This document shows positions 1 to 11,520 of a stretch of DNA of 64,000 bases, one piece after another; positions within the stretch are counted from its first letter, which is position 1, and every line of letters starts with the position of its first letter. The stretch lies in NCBI GenBank assembly GCA_023052935.1, contig CM041295.1:104704711-104768710 (forward strand), given 5' to 3'. Source of the stretch: Piezodorus guildinii. Taxonomy: Eukaryota > Arthropoda > Insecta > Hemiptera > Pentatomidae. The notes under the pieces were generated by a model. That model did not search any database, was not told the DNA's origin, and was given only the letters and a program-made list of their open reading frames with translations. The position numbers and the translations under genes are program-made.

Positions 1-2630
1 TTTTTTTAGTCGGTTACAATGGTTCATTATTTAAAATAATAAACCAAAAATCATTAGGACGGCGATTGATACTTTAAAAAATTATTTATCTCATTATCCA
101 TTACATACACGTGCGTACGCTCAATTAATATTCTATATTCCTATATTTTCGTTTCAATTTATTTTTTTATGCATTTTACCCATTTTCTGTAAACATCTTA
201 TGAATGAAAAAGAAGATCAGGAAATATTTTAATCTTCCATGAAAGTTAACAATTTTACCGATCCGAAGCCGGGAAGTGACCGAAAGTGGTTTAATGTATA
301 AGGTATAAGAAATCAGCCCCCTCCATAAATTAGCGAGCCCAGCGGACCCTGATACCATATATAAATTAACTCTAAACCTAACCCCCCCCCCCTTTGAACA
401 ATTTTCTCATCCATTAACTTTGTTCAATATCGGAAAAAATACGGTGAAAAAGGATTTCACTTCGAAAAATTTTCGTAATATATTAGGGTTGGGGTGCCAA
501 TTATTGCTTGAGTGGGGGGAAACTCCGCTGTGAATGGCAGTATTGTTTAAAAGCCCCCACCACACCCCCACCTCGATGTAGTCCCCACTCTTAGTCAAAT
601 CTGATTTTTTTTTTTTTCCTGAAGGGCTCATCCCTTATTCTTTGTCCGCGTTATTTATTACTTCGTTTGGATTAAAATGATAACTTGCTAGTCAGATTTA
701 AACCGACTAGTTTAAATGCATATTTTTTTTTTTTTCATTTCGTGGAAGAATTCCTCTGGTCTACCAGTATTTGTGTTATTTATCTCTATACATATAAAAT
801 GATAACGCTATTTTTGTTTCCGCGAATTTTACAAAACGGATTTTGATACGGTTTACACCATCATTTAGGCCATTCTTTCCCCAAGGTTTTCTTTAAACGG
901 AAAAATAAATTTTCTTTAACCAAGACAACAAAAAATTATTCCTGAAATATAAGATGTAATACAGCCGTATAATATACCCTTGGAAAAAGCAAGATTTTAG
1001 AAAAGTTAATAGGCGATAAAATACATCGTACGAGTTAATATAAAGCTGTTGTAACCATATAAACTTATTAACGAATGTTATTGGTAAAGAGGGAGGTTAT
1101 AATGGTCAAATTTACAGGATCGTGCAAGTTATATTTTTCTACTAAGTTATTTTATAGTGTTGCTATTAGTACGCCAGATTTTAGGAAGAATATTATGTAC
1201 CGAATGATAACTAAATTATTAACATAGATGGTAAGCTGTTATAATTCTATTTTCCAACATTGTTATTAAATAATTAAAATTTATTAGTATTTTATGATAA
1301 CAGATGTTGTTTCACTGTAAACTAAATGGATCACCATTATTTTTTTTGTTTAGACCTATAAATAATTATATTATTTCTTATTGCATACTACGTTTCGAAG
1401 CTTCACCATCAAGTACACTAAAAGCAATATTTACTATCATGAAATTATAATTTTATTTTTTCTACTTTGAAAATAATCTGATACTATTTTTCTAATTATC
1501 TTATAATTATATACCTTGAAATCGTTTACTAATCTTTACTTTCATTAAATCTCATTTCACTATCACATTAACTCAATATCTGATGCACTATACCGAATCT
1601 ACTTATCAATTTTTGAATATCGTCGTTTATTGCATTTAGTACTTCCTCGTATATTTTATTTTTAAATGAAATTTTTATTTTAAATTATTTTGTTATTTAT
1701 TTATTATATTTGCATATTTTTTATTAATATTTTTGGTGTATTAATTATAATTATAATATTTTAATATAGAATTAGAGATGTCCCATAGATTTAATTAAAA
1801 TTTAACTATTGCAATTAGAAAATAAAGTTAATGTATTAGCAACAGTTTGAAATACTTTTTTTATGTTCTGTTTAATATTTTATTCATGGGAAATTAATGT
1901 TTATTTATTTTAAAAACCTGATAGTCGCATCATACGCCTTTCACTTACCTCTATTATTTAAATAAATTTAATTATTTAAAAAAAAATTTAGTTGAAAAAA
2001 TAAATACATTGAGTTTCTATGGTAAGATTTATTTTTGATTATTTTATATAATACTTGTATCCCGCTGCTTTGACCACAAATATTTCATTTTCTTATTAAA
2101 TTACATTTATCTGGATTATTAGTAGTAAATATAATATATAAAACTTCGCTTTCGGTCAATCAGTTATATTTTTAACTATGCTGAACAAATAAATTTATTA
2201 ATCAGAGCAAAATTTTAATTTAATTCTATCGAAATTAAAAATAACAAATTATTGGAAGTAGGCATACCCAATATTAACTAATAGGTTACAGCTTTATGCT
2301 TAAATGCTGAAAGTCAAGTTCGTCCAACGTACCACATAAGTGGGGAAAGTTGTGCATAGGTATGGGGCTAATTGAGAACTCAGAAATTTCAACTTAAGCA
2401 TCGGTTCAATGTTAACTAAACATTATATAAAATTTCTGTTTGACAATTAACTTTATATTTATAGTATTTTAGTGAAAAAACTAAAAGTAATTTTCATTGA
2501 ATAAACAGGCGATAAGTTCACCTCCCGCGACTTCATTAATATATTCTCACGCGTTGAATAGTTTTCTGGATATTTCGATTGTCCAATTCGTCCCTATGCT
2601 CAAGTAGCCCCGCTACTACCTTTTTTTTTC
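1..2630. other. AT-rich non-coding DNA, no gene seen
   Basis: No open frame here looks like protein. The stretch is AT-rich with short T runs (for example near 608 and 723) and a C run near 381-391. It is probably intronic or intergenic and I recognise no repeat family in it. Confidence 0.6.
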
Positions 2631-2633
2631 TTG

Positions 2634-2688
2634 TTAAAAACTCGGATTCGAACATTTTCACGATCTCAATACTTCACTATACTACATA
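2634..2688 (+). repeat. Repeat A, 3'-end fragment (A0)
   Basis: The text running from 'aaaaactcggattcgaac' to 'cacgatctcaatacttc' matches the last ~60 bp of the complete repeat A units just downstream. A mariner-like end interrupts it at a TA, and the next repeat A unit begins about 100 bp later. The tandem array therefore probably held at least three units. Confidence 0.6.
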
Positions 2689-2785
2689 TTGGGTTGTAAA
2701 AAAAGTTCGTGGCGTTTTTAGATGTTTTAATTTAATCCTCTCTGTGTTTATAAAATCATGTTTACTTGGTCAATAATGATTACAT
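2689..2785. mobile_element. mariner-like terminal fragment
   Basis: After a TA at 2687-2688 the sequence reads 'ttgggttgtaaaaaaagttc' and then 'gtggcgttttta', the usual start of a mariner terminal inverted repeat. No transposase reading frame follows and I could not place a matching right end, so the right limit is approximate. It is either a deleted mariner or a MITE derived from one, inserted in the end of a repeat A unit. Confidence 0.5.
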
Positions 2786-2794
2786 ACTAAGAAA

Positions 2795-3689
2795 TCTGGT
2801 GCGGGCAACACACGACCTTCACTTACCTCCATTTTTAAAATCAATGAAAGAATTTTCAAAAACAGTTGGAGAAAAAAATACGAGAAACTATTAAGGAATT
2901 AATTAAATTAAATTTCTATAGAAACATGTGTTTCATTAAAAAATCTATTATATTATTATCTAAAATAATCAGTTAGTTTTATCTTCTTTTCATCACTCTC
3001 TATTAACTTTTAAAAGCTTGTGTATGAGATGATATTTTTTCTAAAATCTTTAGCTTTCTAACGGTATATCATACATGTATATTACTGCTCTTAGTTCAAA
3101 AACAAAAATTGCATTTAAAAATATTTTTTCTGTTTTCTCCTTTAGTTGGGTATCGAATTTTTTGAATTTATATATTTACCTTTTTTTGATCAGCGTTAAC
3201 AAGATAATATAGTTATTTTTATTGAATCTACAAAACTAAAGGTACTTTAGAGGAAGAAAATTTAAAATATTGGCATTTAAGCCCTGTCATACCATTTTAA
3301 TCAGAATAAAACCTACATGATATTAAAGCCCATTAAATTTTACATCGATATAGCGAGTTTAATCAAAATCGTCGGAACCGTTTTCGAGAAAATCGAAAAA
3401 AGGTGCAAAATTCATAGTATAAAGTGCCTCTTTTGGTAAGCTCATTTTGATGAAAAAACTTTTGTCACGTCTCGGGCGTATAGTTGTCTTAAATATAAAA
3501 TTTCAGTTGTCTTCATAGGGACTTACCGTTTCCGCCCGGGAGTAACCACACACACAGACCTTTTTGCGGGACTTGGTTGTTTTGACTCAGGGGACCCTAA
3601 AACGTGTATTTCCGTTGAAAACTGGAATTCGAAAATTTTCACGATCGCAATACTTCCCCTTACTATGTATAGTAAGTGAAAGTAAAAAA
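2795..3689 (+). mobile_element. Repeat A, complete unit A1 (HINE-like, ~895 bp)
   Basis: The unit starts 'tctggtgcgggcaacacacg' and ends just before the identical start of the next unit. A subterminal 'acttacc' stretch near the 5' end (the tail of 'ctttcacttacc', here with one change) is mirrored by 'agtaagtgaaagt' at 3671-3683. The interior is non-coding and AT-rich. Landmarks shared by all copies are 'catttaagccctgtc', 'acatcgatatagcgagttta' and 'gaccctaaaacgtgtatttcc'. Subterminal inverted repeats, a T-rich insertion context and head-to-tail tandem copies resemble non-autonomous Helentron elements (HINEs). That class assignment is inference; the repeat itself is directly visible. Confidence 0.7.
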
Positions 3690-4575
3690 TCTGGTGCGGG
3701 CAACACACGACTTTCACTTACCACCATTTTTAAACTCAATGAAAGAATTTTCAAATACACTAAAAGATAAAAATACGTGAAACTATTAAAGAATTAATTA
3801 AATTGAATTTATATAGAAACGTGTGTTTTATTAAAAAATCTATTGCATTATTATCTAAATGCATTCATTCATCACTCTTTATTAACTTTTACAAGCTCTT
3901 GTGTATTAGATAATATTTTTTTCCTAAAATCAAAGATTTCCAACGTTATATTATAAGTGTATATTACTGTTGCTATGTTCAAAATCAAAAAATTGCATTA
4001 AAAAAATATTTTTTCTGTTTTCTCCTTTAGTTGGGTATCGAGTTTATTCAATTATATATATGTAACCAGTTTTTCATCAGCGTTAACAAGATAATCTAGT
4101 TATTATTATTGAATCTACAAAATTAAAGGTACTTTACGGGAAGAAAATATAATAAATATCGGCATTTAAGCCCTGTCAGACCATTTTTATCTAAATAAAA
4201 CCTACATGATATTAAAGCCCATTAAATTTTACATCGATATAGCGAGTTTAATCAAAATCGTCGGAACCGTTTTTGAGAAAATCGAAAAAAGGTGAAAAAT
4301 GCATGATATAAAGTGCCTCTTCTGGTAGCTCATTTTGATGAAAAAAGTTTTGTCACGTCTCGGGCGTATAGTTGTCTTAAATATGAAATTTCAGTTTCAT
4401 AGGACTTACCGTTTCCGCCCGGGAGTTACCACACACACACACCAACCTTTTTGCGGGACTTGGTTATTTGGACTCAGGGGACCCTAAAACGTGTATTTCC
4501 GTTGAAAACTGGAATTCGAAAATTTTCACGATCGCAATACTTTCCCTTACTATATATAGTAAGTGAAAGTAAAAA
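3690..4575 (+). mobile_element. Repeat A, complete unit A2 (HINE-like, ~886 bp)
   Basis: This is a second full unit in the same orientation, joined to A1 with no spacer: the text reads '...agtaagtgaaagtaaaaaa' and then 'tctggtgcgggcaac'. Inverted subterminal motifs lie at 3710-3722 ('actttcacttacc') and 4558-4570 ('agtaagtgaaagt'). It aligns with A1 by eye along its whole length, differing by scattered substitutions and small indels, so the duplication is not fresh but is clearly homologous. Confidence 0.7.
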
Positions 4576-4682
4576 GGATTAGTCAAGATGCTTTATGCAT
4601 CAGTCTTGACTGAGATTCCTTATCTTTAAGTAGTATTTTTCTTTAACGAAATGAAAGGAAAAAAATTCATTATGCTCATTTA

Positions 4683-5009
4683 TTGATTTATTATTTCCGA
4701 AAAAAAAAAAAATCCGCTGCACAGATGGTTAACAAAATTTGCTGTGTATTTAGCGATGAAGTCTTAGGAGAAAGCACCGTCCGTAAGTGGATTGCTCTAT
4801 TCAGAAACGGAAAGTTTGAACTAGGAGATGCAAAGCGGTCGGTTCGTCCTTCAGCTGTTGATGATCAAATTCAAACATTGGACACAGACAACCCTCAATC
4901 TACTACACGCGATGCCGTAGAATATAATTGATTAAAAATATTTACTAGAATATAAAGTTTTTATTGAAATAAACTGTAAAAAACGCTGAGAACTTATTTT
5001 ACTGCCCAA
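4683..5009 (+). pseudogene. Internally deleted mariner transposase remnant
   Basis: An 82-residue frame at 4683-4931 reads like the N-terminal DNA-binding part of a mariner transposase, with the helix-turn-helix signature 'STVRKWIALFRNGKFELGD' and then 'RPSAVDDQIQTL'. After 'TTRDAVE' it jumps straight to a stop, so the whole catalytic DDD domain is missing. Downstream, 'aaaaacgctgagaac' and 'ttattttactgcccaa' is a typical mariner right end, with TA at 5010-5011. I found no matching left inverted repeat. It cannot make a working transposase. The subfamily (cecropia or mori-like) is a guess. Confidence 0.75.
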
Positions 5010-5049
5010 TATTTCATACAGTAAGTGAATGCGAAAAAATGATTTTTTT

Positions 5050-5500
5050 TTTTCTCTTATCGTAACTTTCGGCAACCGTTGAAGGGGGTGGAAATAGCTA
5101 TAGACCCTCCGTCAAAGACGATGGTCGGGTGGTGTACTAGCTAATCTCGGCCCTAGAAAGACCCTAAATATTCTCGACGAAGTAGAGGAGTAGATATAAG
5201 CCCTGGTGCTTTGGGGTCGTTACCTGGGGAAGGGCTCCACTATAGCCAAAGTGGTGATTCTTCCCTAAAGCTATCGGAAGGGCCTATCTTAGGCTGGAAC
5301 CGTTCCTATTCTCGCCCATCGCATCAGCCCTAGCCCTTTGTAAGGGACCGCCGATGGTTATACAGACACTACAAACCCATTTGTTGAGGGGTGCTTGTAC
5401 TGCCCTTAAATTCTTTTTCGGATATCATTAATCTAGACACGGGGCAAGTGCTGTGTTATGGTTATTGCCGTTGTTCCTATGCTAAAATATATTCCGCAGA
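5050..5500. other. GC-richer island, unidentified
   Basis: About 450 bp are clearly richer in G and C than the neighbourhood ('gaccctccgtcaaagacgat', 'ctggggaagggctccac'). No frame is open for long and no tRNA A/B boxes are convincing. It could be a SINE, part of a DNA transposon or a decayed gene; I cannot tell. Confidence 0.4.
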
Positions 5501-5880
5501 AAATAACATCCTGAAGCATGCTATTTGAATAAATAAACATTCTACTTCGCCCAATCGAAGATCTGCATGATCCAGTTATATCTCATTAATAATCAACATA
5601 AAAAAATTTTTATTTATTATTTATTTAATGTAGTTTACAACTGTATTAAACAGATACAATAAGTAAATGCGTAGGAAGTCGTGAACATATGTAAAAAAAA
5701 AAAAACTACCCAGTGGAAGCTCTTAATTAACTATTTTTAGGCAGTAAGTCCCAAGCCCATCTTTTTGTAAAATATGAACATGAAATATTACCAGTACAAT
5801 TAAAATAAATATGATTACTCTTTTACTTTCTAAAAAGTACCTTTATGTTCGTAGTTTTGGAAAAATAACCATTTTATCCT
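5501..5880. other. AT-rich spacer, nothing recognised
   Basis: Simple AT-rich sequence with an A run near 5693. No coding or repeat signature was seen. Confidence 0.5.
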
Positions 5881-5885
5881 ATTAT

Positions 5886-6730
5886 CATTGATAAAAAATC
5901 TGGTGCGGGCAACACATGACTTTCACTTACCTCAGTTGTTAAAATCAATTTAAGAATATTCGAATACAGTTAAAGATGTTAATAAGTGAAACTAATAATT
6001 TTTTTTTAATTTATATTTTATTGAATTTCACTACTGTATATTATCATTAAATTTATTTTAAATATATTTATTGGTATTTACAACTGTATGATAAAATAAA
6101 TTTAGTAAATGTGATACAAGATAAGTGATATTAACATAAATGCAATGAATGAAAGTGTTGAATTATAATATAGGGCGTAAAAGACTTGTGAAGAAACTAA
6201 CCAGCGGTAGTACTTCAATGTTTATTTAAGTAAGTCGATCCCGAGGCCATCTTCTTTTCAATCTCCTCGGAGGGTTGTCAGGAATACGTAAGGTTGATAG
6301 GTTGCGGAAAAGAGGGTTTATATGGGTTGGGAGTTTGGAATTGAAAGTGGTATATCTGGTACGAGAAAGGTCTGCAACAAATGGGATATTAAGGTCGTTA
6401 TGGATGATTTTATTTGTGACGAAATAAGGAGCATTTAGGATTTTGCGAAGGATTTTGGATTGTAAGGATTGGATACGGGAGGAATTAGATGGCTTAGTAG
6501 AGCCCTAAAGCTCGATTCCATATGTCCAGATGGGTCTGATGACAGTAACATAAATGAGCTTTTTGTAGTGAATAGGAAGTTTTGAACGTTTATCGAGTAA
6601 GTGTTGTAGTAATAGATACGAAACTACTAATGAATTCATTAAATTGAATCTATGTAGAAACATGTGTTTTGTCAAATAATCTATTATATTACTATCTAAA
6701 ACAATCATTTAATTTATTAGCTTTCCATCA
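5886..6730 (+). repeat. Repeat A copy (A3), split by a Jockey-family fragment
   Basis: The left piece (about 5886-6000) starts 'ctggtgcgggcaacacatga' followed by 'ctttcacttacc'. The right piece (about 6625-6730) carries the next portion of the consensus ('gaaacatgtgttttgtcaaa', 'tccatcactc'). The Jockey fragment between them is bordered by similar sequence, 'gaaactaataa' and 'gaaactactaat', plausibly a diverged target-site duplication. Confidence 0.6.
6003..6624 (-). pseudogene. Jockey-family ORF2 3' fragment
   Basis: Read on the minus strand, 6505-6624 encodes 'LLLQHLLDKRSKLPIHYKKL' and 'PIWTYGIEL', nearly matching the post-RT region of the complete Jockey element at 13.4-18.5 kb. The rest is its C-terminus and 3' UTR ('cctcggagggttgtcaggaa', 'ggtatttacaactgta'). 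It is 5'-truncated and full of stops. It belongs to the same family as, or a close relative of, the full copy. Confidence 0.8.
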
Positions 6731-6799
6731 CTCATGAGCATGGAATATTAAACGTACAATTTAAATAAATATGATTACTCTTTTACTTTCACTTACATA

Positions 6800-6871
6800 T
6801 TTATGAAAAATCTGGTGCGCGTAACACACGACTTTCACTTACCATCTTTGTTTAAACCAATTTAATGATTT
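6800..6871 (+). repeat. Repeat A 5'-end fragment (A4)
   Basis: 'aaaaatctggtgcgcgtaac' followed by 'actttcacttacc' is the start of repeat A. Homology stops near 6866-6871, where the tRNA-Lys/LTR-like segment begins. Confidence 0.6.
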
Positions 6872-7273
6872 TGTAACAAGTTTTTAATTTTCCCGCTCGG
6901 TTTTCGTCCGCCCGGTGTCTTAAACTTGAGCCGATATATGGAAACGTACAGTGTCGCTGCCTAGGATAAGTACAGATGAGATAGGGGAATTCTGCGATTT
7001 GAAGCCATTCCCGTAGAAAGTCTCGTACCGAATAGATGGATGGAAGTACCGAGTTAGCAGGGAAGCAACCAGGAGCAGTTTAAGGTTATTTCTCTTTAAT
7101 TCTTCGTCATATATATTTAATATACCCAGCGTTGGTGTTATGGTAGAATTTTTTTTTTTTTTTTTGCCGTATGCTTGTTTGCCGCTGACAAAGGAAATAA
7201 AGTATAACATCGAAAATAATTTTATTTTCTATGAAGGACCTGGACCTTAACCATTAACCATGTCACAAATTTA
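6872..7273 (+). mobile_element. Possible LTR ending beside a tRNA-Lys primer-binding site
   Basis: The segment begins TGTAAC and nears its end with TGTCACA. It carries AATAAA about 75 bp before the end ('ggaaataaagtataac') and lies directly upstream of an 18-base primer-binding site. This is the expected layout of a retrotransposon 5' LTR of about 400 bp. No gag or pol follows and no partner LTR was found. An alternative is a SINE read on the minus strand, whose head would be the tRNA-Lys piece and whose A tail would be the T run at 7148-7164. Confidence 0.4.
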
Positions 7274-7321
7274 TGGCGCCCGAACAGGGACCCGAACCCT
7301 GGACCCTCAGATAATAAAATC
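7274..7321 (-). ncRNA. tRNA-Lys 3'-half sequence including CCA (primer-binding site or tRNA relic)
   Basis: Bases 7274-7291 read tggcgcccgaacagggac, the complement of the last 18 nt of tRNA-Lys including the non-templated CCA. The match continues for about another 25-30 bases: on the minus strand the T arm 'ccagggttcgggtccctg', the variable region and the 'tctgag' anticodon-stem strand are present. The tRNA 5' half is absent, so this is not a functional gene. The added CCA points to an RNA origin. Confidence 0.65.
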
Positions 7322-9345
7322 TTAATACAAAATATTTCTATATTGATTAAAATTTTTATTAAAAGTAACGTTTATTAAACTGTTTTTAGTAAATTTAGAC
7401 TGTTTTAATTTTAAAATAGTCTAAGTTTAAACAATCATATTTAATTGTTTAATTTACATTTAAAGTTTAAAAATTTAAAATATTACATTGAGATACGATA
7501 GGAACATTTGTTTTACATTTAATAATCTAAATACTTACGATTATGTACACCAATCACTTATTTCATCCGGTATTTATCACCCTCCATTACCTTATACAAT
7601 GTATACCTTACATTTTATGTAAGGTAACAGTTCTATAAAATGGTGTGGTTTAGATGGAGTTCGAGGAAACCATGAATCGCGTTATCATTTTATATATAGA
7701 GATGTTCATGAAAGGAGCTTTGTGAAAGTTGTGTATTGTTATTATTTTTGATTGGTTTATTTATATAATATTACGATTAGGAAAAATAATGACGTATCAA
7801 ATGACAGCAAATTACCATATGAATCCTCCAATGCTAATATAAACATGAAAGCTTTCCTCTAGGGCTTGTTCAAATGTTTTAGGAGTTTGGAAGTTGGCCG
7901 ATATCAATTACCCCACCACACACATTTCAAAGTTATCTGGAATTTTCGCCCCACCCCCCTACTTCTACCCTCTTCCACGTGGTACTACCAACTCCTTTTT
8001 CATCTCCAAAACCAATAAAACATTCTTCGTTTCGTTTCGCGAGATGTTCATTCGGTAAACACCGATTCATCTACTCCGGTAATAACTTTTCTCTGCTCAG
8101 ATTGAATGTTATGGGCTAAGAAAAAAGTAATAGAAAACCGTACGTTTGTTTAAATATATAAATATTTTCGTGTCGCCGGTTTGCTGTCGAAAAAGAGACA
8201 CTTGGAAACGGTTGCCAGTCAGTTAATATGTCTGTTTTATGAGATCTGTGGTACTCAATCATTCAAACTTTAACCACAGTAACTTGAATCTGAAAGAAAA
8301 AAGAATGTTAATTATCCCTTAATCGTAGTAAGATCACATCTATACATCTGTCCTCGAGCAAAAAATAAGAAAAATAAAATCCTATTCCTACACCCTTCTA
8401 TGAAAGGAATTTCAATAATATTCAATAAGAATGTTAGTGATTTTATTATTTCATTATTTCCGTGGGGTTAAATATAAACTGTGATTACAATTTCAGATAA
8501 TTAAAAGTGGAGGTATAGTCTCATGAAAAAACACCCCTAACTTTTTGACGTTTATAATTATACCGAAGAGTTAAATGATAGAGATTAATTTATATGGAAA
8601 CAAATACTTGACATGAATTTGAAACACTAGAGCAGGACGTAAAACGAGAAATAAATAAGTTCATCTAAAACGATAAAGGAATGAATATATAAAATAATTT
8701 AAATATAAAAAATAAAGTAAATGAAACGTGAATAAATAATTTTTAAAAATACATTAAAATAAAAATAAAATAAACAAATAAAACATATATTGAATCTATG
8801 CTTTCTATAAATGATGGATGTTCTAGAAAAGATAAATTAGTAAATAATAGTAATAATGTTAAACAACAAACAATTAAAATATATGGAGAAATAAAAAGCT
8901 AAAGTCTGGGTTTGAGCCTGTGAGATGTCCTTGAAACTCCAATTGCATTACACCTTGTACTGCTGGAAGCTGTGTCGTTGTAAATCATAATTTCTTTTGC
9001 TTGAATATTTAATTTAAATTAGATATTTCAGTATAATTTTTAACCTTTATCAATTCTATTAAATCAATAACTTAATTTATAATTTTTAATTTGGTTTTAA
9101 CAATCAAAGTAAAACTCACGTGTTGTAAGATTTTTAATAAATAAAGCTAATTTAATTATGCATTGATACAACTAGTTTCATCAAACTCCAGTGCAATTTT
9201 GCAGAAATTAAAAAAAAAAATGCATAAAATAAGTAAAAAGTTACAGTTTTGGCTTGTAGATTTAGGTAAAAACGTTGCTGTAACATCCACGGTATTTTAA
9301 ATATGTAATTTATTTTTTGTAGATTTCGTTTTTGTGCTAGTTTTA
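7322..9345. other. AT-rich non-coding DNA, no gene seen
   Basis: No convincing frame. A moderately GC-richer patch lies at about 7890-8240 ('accccaccacacacatttca', 'cgccggtttgctgtcga') but shows no protein or repeat signature. Confidence 0.55.
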
Positions 9346-9349
9346 TTAC

Positions 9350-9470
9350 AGGCACACACACACACACTTTAAAGGGATTATTTTAAAAGTTATTTGTTCT
9401 CAAGGAGTCCTAAAACGTATATTTCCTTGAATAATTTGAATTTGAAAGTATTGAATACGATTTTTTTATA
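9350..9470 (+). repeat. Repeat A fragment, 3' region (decayed)
   Basis: 'ggcacacacacacac' followed by 'gtcctaaaacgtatatttcc' matches the last 150 bp of repeat A ('ccacacacacagacc', 'gaccctaaaacgtgtatttc'). Confidence 0.5.
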
Positions 9471-9479
9471 TAAATTTTA

Positions 9480-11510
9480 TATATGGTTCTAAGCTGTAAT
9501 ATAAGAAATACTGAAGTTGATTGATTTAACTTGACAAATAGGTTTACTTCTATTTTATTCACGTCTGTGAATAATTTGGGAAAATAGAAAAAAGGTCCAT
9601 ATTGCCTTGGGTAGTATTCAACATTACCTTATAAAACTGCACCCATTGTCAATATCCATCTTTTCTTTTTTTTTTTTCAGTTTTAAACTCGAGATTGCCC
9701 GAGAAAAGGAAAAAAAAAGTTGGCTAAAATGAAAAATATCCCTAGCCTGTGACTGAGGATTTAATATCGTTGGGCTAATAACATGCAACTGAAGCGTGTT
9801 TGTTCTGGTGGGGGTTGGAGGTATCAACCGCACCAAATTGGGCTGATACCTGCCCGAGTCCCGGGTCATCAACATCCAACAGCCTCCTAAATCATCTGTC
9901 ATACTTTAAAAAATAGGTGAAAAGCGATTCTCGTCAATAGCTTAAATAATAAAAATAAAATTTATAAAGGAAATTACATGTGTTGGGATGAGTGACATTA
10001 AAACTCAATAAGAAAATGTAGACTCGATCCCGTTTCGAAATGAGCTGGTCTTGAATACTTAATAATTCAAATAAAAAAGGGGTAATATTAAATAAAAAGA
10101 TAAAATTGAAAGTAATGAAAATAAATAAAAGTTTAATAAAAAAAAATATGAGGAAAATTTACAATATATATAATATGAAAACCATTTGATTTATAAACAA
10201 ATAAAAAAAAGTTCTTCGATTAAAACAAACTGTAGAAAAAATAATTTAAAAGTATTAGGTTAGTGGGTTAGTGCTGTTAAGAATGGTACAGAAAATGAAT
10301 AAATATAATGAGAAAAAAAATCAATGATAATTATCTGTCCATAAATTCTCCAGATTATAGCTTAGCTTCCGTACGACGGGTAGGCGACTCTCCATGGAAG
10401 GACGGTGATCTTCGAGAAGACAACGAAACGAAGTCCTGATCGATAAATTGGTTGAAGGCGCCAATCGATAAATACGTACTCTCAGCTAGCTGGTTCCAAC
10501 GGTACTGGCTTGAGGGCAAGGGGGACACTGTTCTCTGTCTAATCCCTAACTGCACTTGAATATAAACACTAAAAGATGTAAATATAATATATAAACTAAC
10601 AAAAAAAATATTTTCCTCATTAAAAACTATTTTTAATTTGATTTGATTTTTAATTATAAACAAAATATATACAGGTAAAAAAAATTATAATGTCCAGGCT
10701 CAAACAACATGCATCCGTAATACTTTCTCTCACCTATGTATGAAATATACTAGGCGTATAGTAATTGCACGGCACTATTTTAGGTATGTGCTCACTAACA
10801 CAAAATTAACATAAACTCATTTATTAAACATATATCAAAAGATAAACATTTATTATTCATTCACTACATTAAGACTGTACAAAATTAGTGCTAAATAACA
10901 GGTTTTATTCACCTGATGAACAAATGAACGATAAGCAATGACAGTAGTTGCTCATCTGTTGGTCTAGTTCTGTTCGTTTTAATGTATCAGCTCTGTATTT
11001 ATCATCATTTGTCTATTTCTGTGTGCTTTAGTGTAAATGAATACTGTGACACTGTTCAATTTATGATTATCATGGGAGACACATGATTATGTGGGGCTGG
11101 ATGAAGTCAATGGTTTATTCTGCGGCAGTTGGGACGCAAGAAGAGATAAGAAATCTGACCGTGGAAGCCGCAGTAACTATCAAGCTCTAACCTCATGCTA
11201 TACGAAGATGGTTGTATAACAAGTCGGAAAGCTAACGATTTTAGAAAAAAGGTTAGCTGATATAAAATGGTAAAGAAAGTAATGCAGAGTGACGAATGGT
11301 CATGAATATAAGTGATTTTTTGTAAACAATAATATTCATTGTTATATTATTTTTTTGATTTTGATTAAGATTTTAATTTTTAAAATTTTACAAGTTGGCC
11401 GCTTGTAAAACTATGAAAAGCCTCAGATTTTTTTTTTTTTTTGTTTACATGTGGCACAACACCAATTACATGTTATTTTAGTAGTATGTACAAGCGGGGT
11501 TAGTGGTACT
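9480..11510. other. Non-coding DNA with two small GC-richer patches
   Basis: Patches at about 9775-9900 and 10360-10560 stand out from an AT-rich background. In the second, a minus-strand frame (10355-10663) is open for 102 codons, with a low-complexity N-terminal part followed by a less biased stretch ('SSQYRWNQLAESTYLSIGAF'). I do not recognise it and see no clear splice sites. It could be part of a transposon or chance. Confidence 0.4.
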
Positions 11511-11520
11511 TAAAATAATA

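Noticed and set aside
7274..7321. Functional tRNA-Lys gene
   Set aside because: The 5' half, including the acceptor 5' strand, D arm and A box, is missing, and CCA is present in the DNA, which nuclear tRNA genes do not encode.
10355..10663. 102-codon minus-strand frame as a host gene
   Set aside because: The N-terminal half is low-complexity AT-driven sequence, there is no recognisable domain, and splice sites are not convincing. Kept only as an unexplained GC-richer patch.
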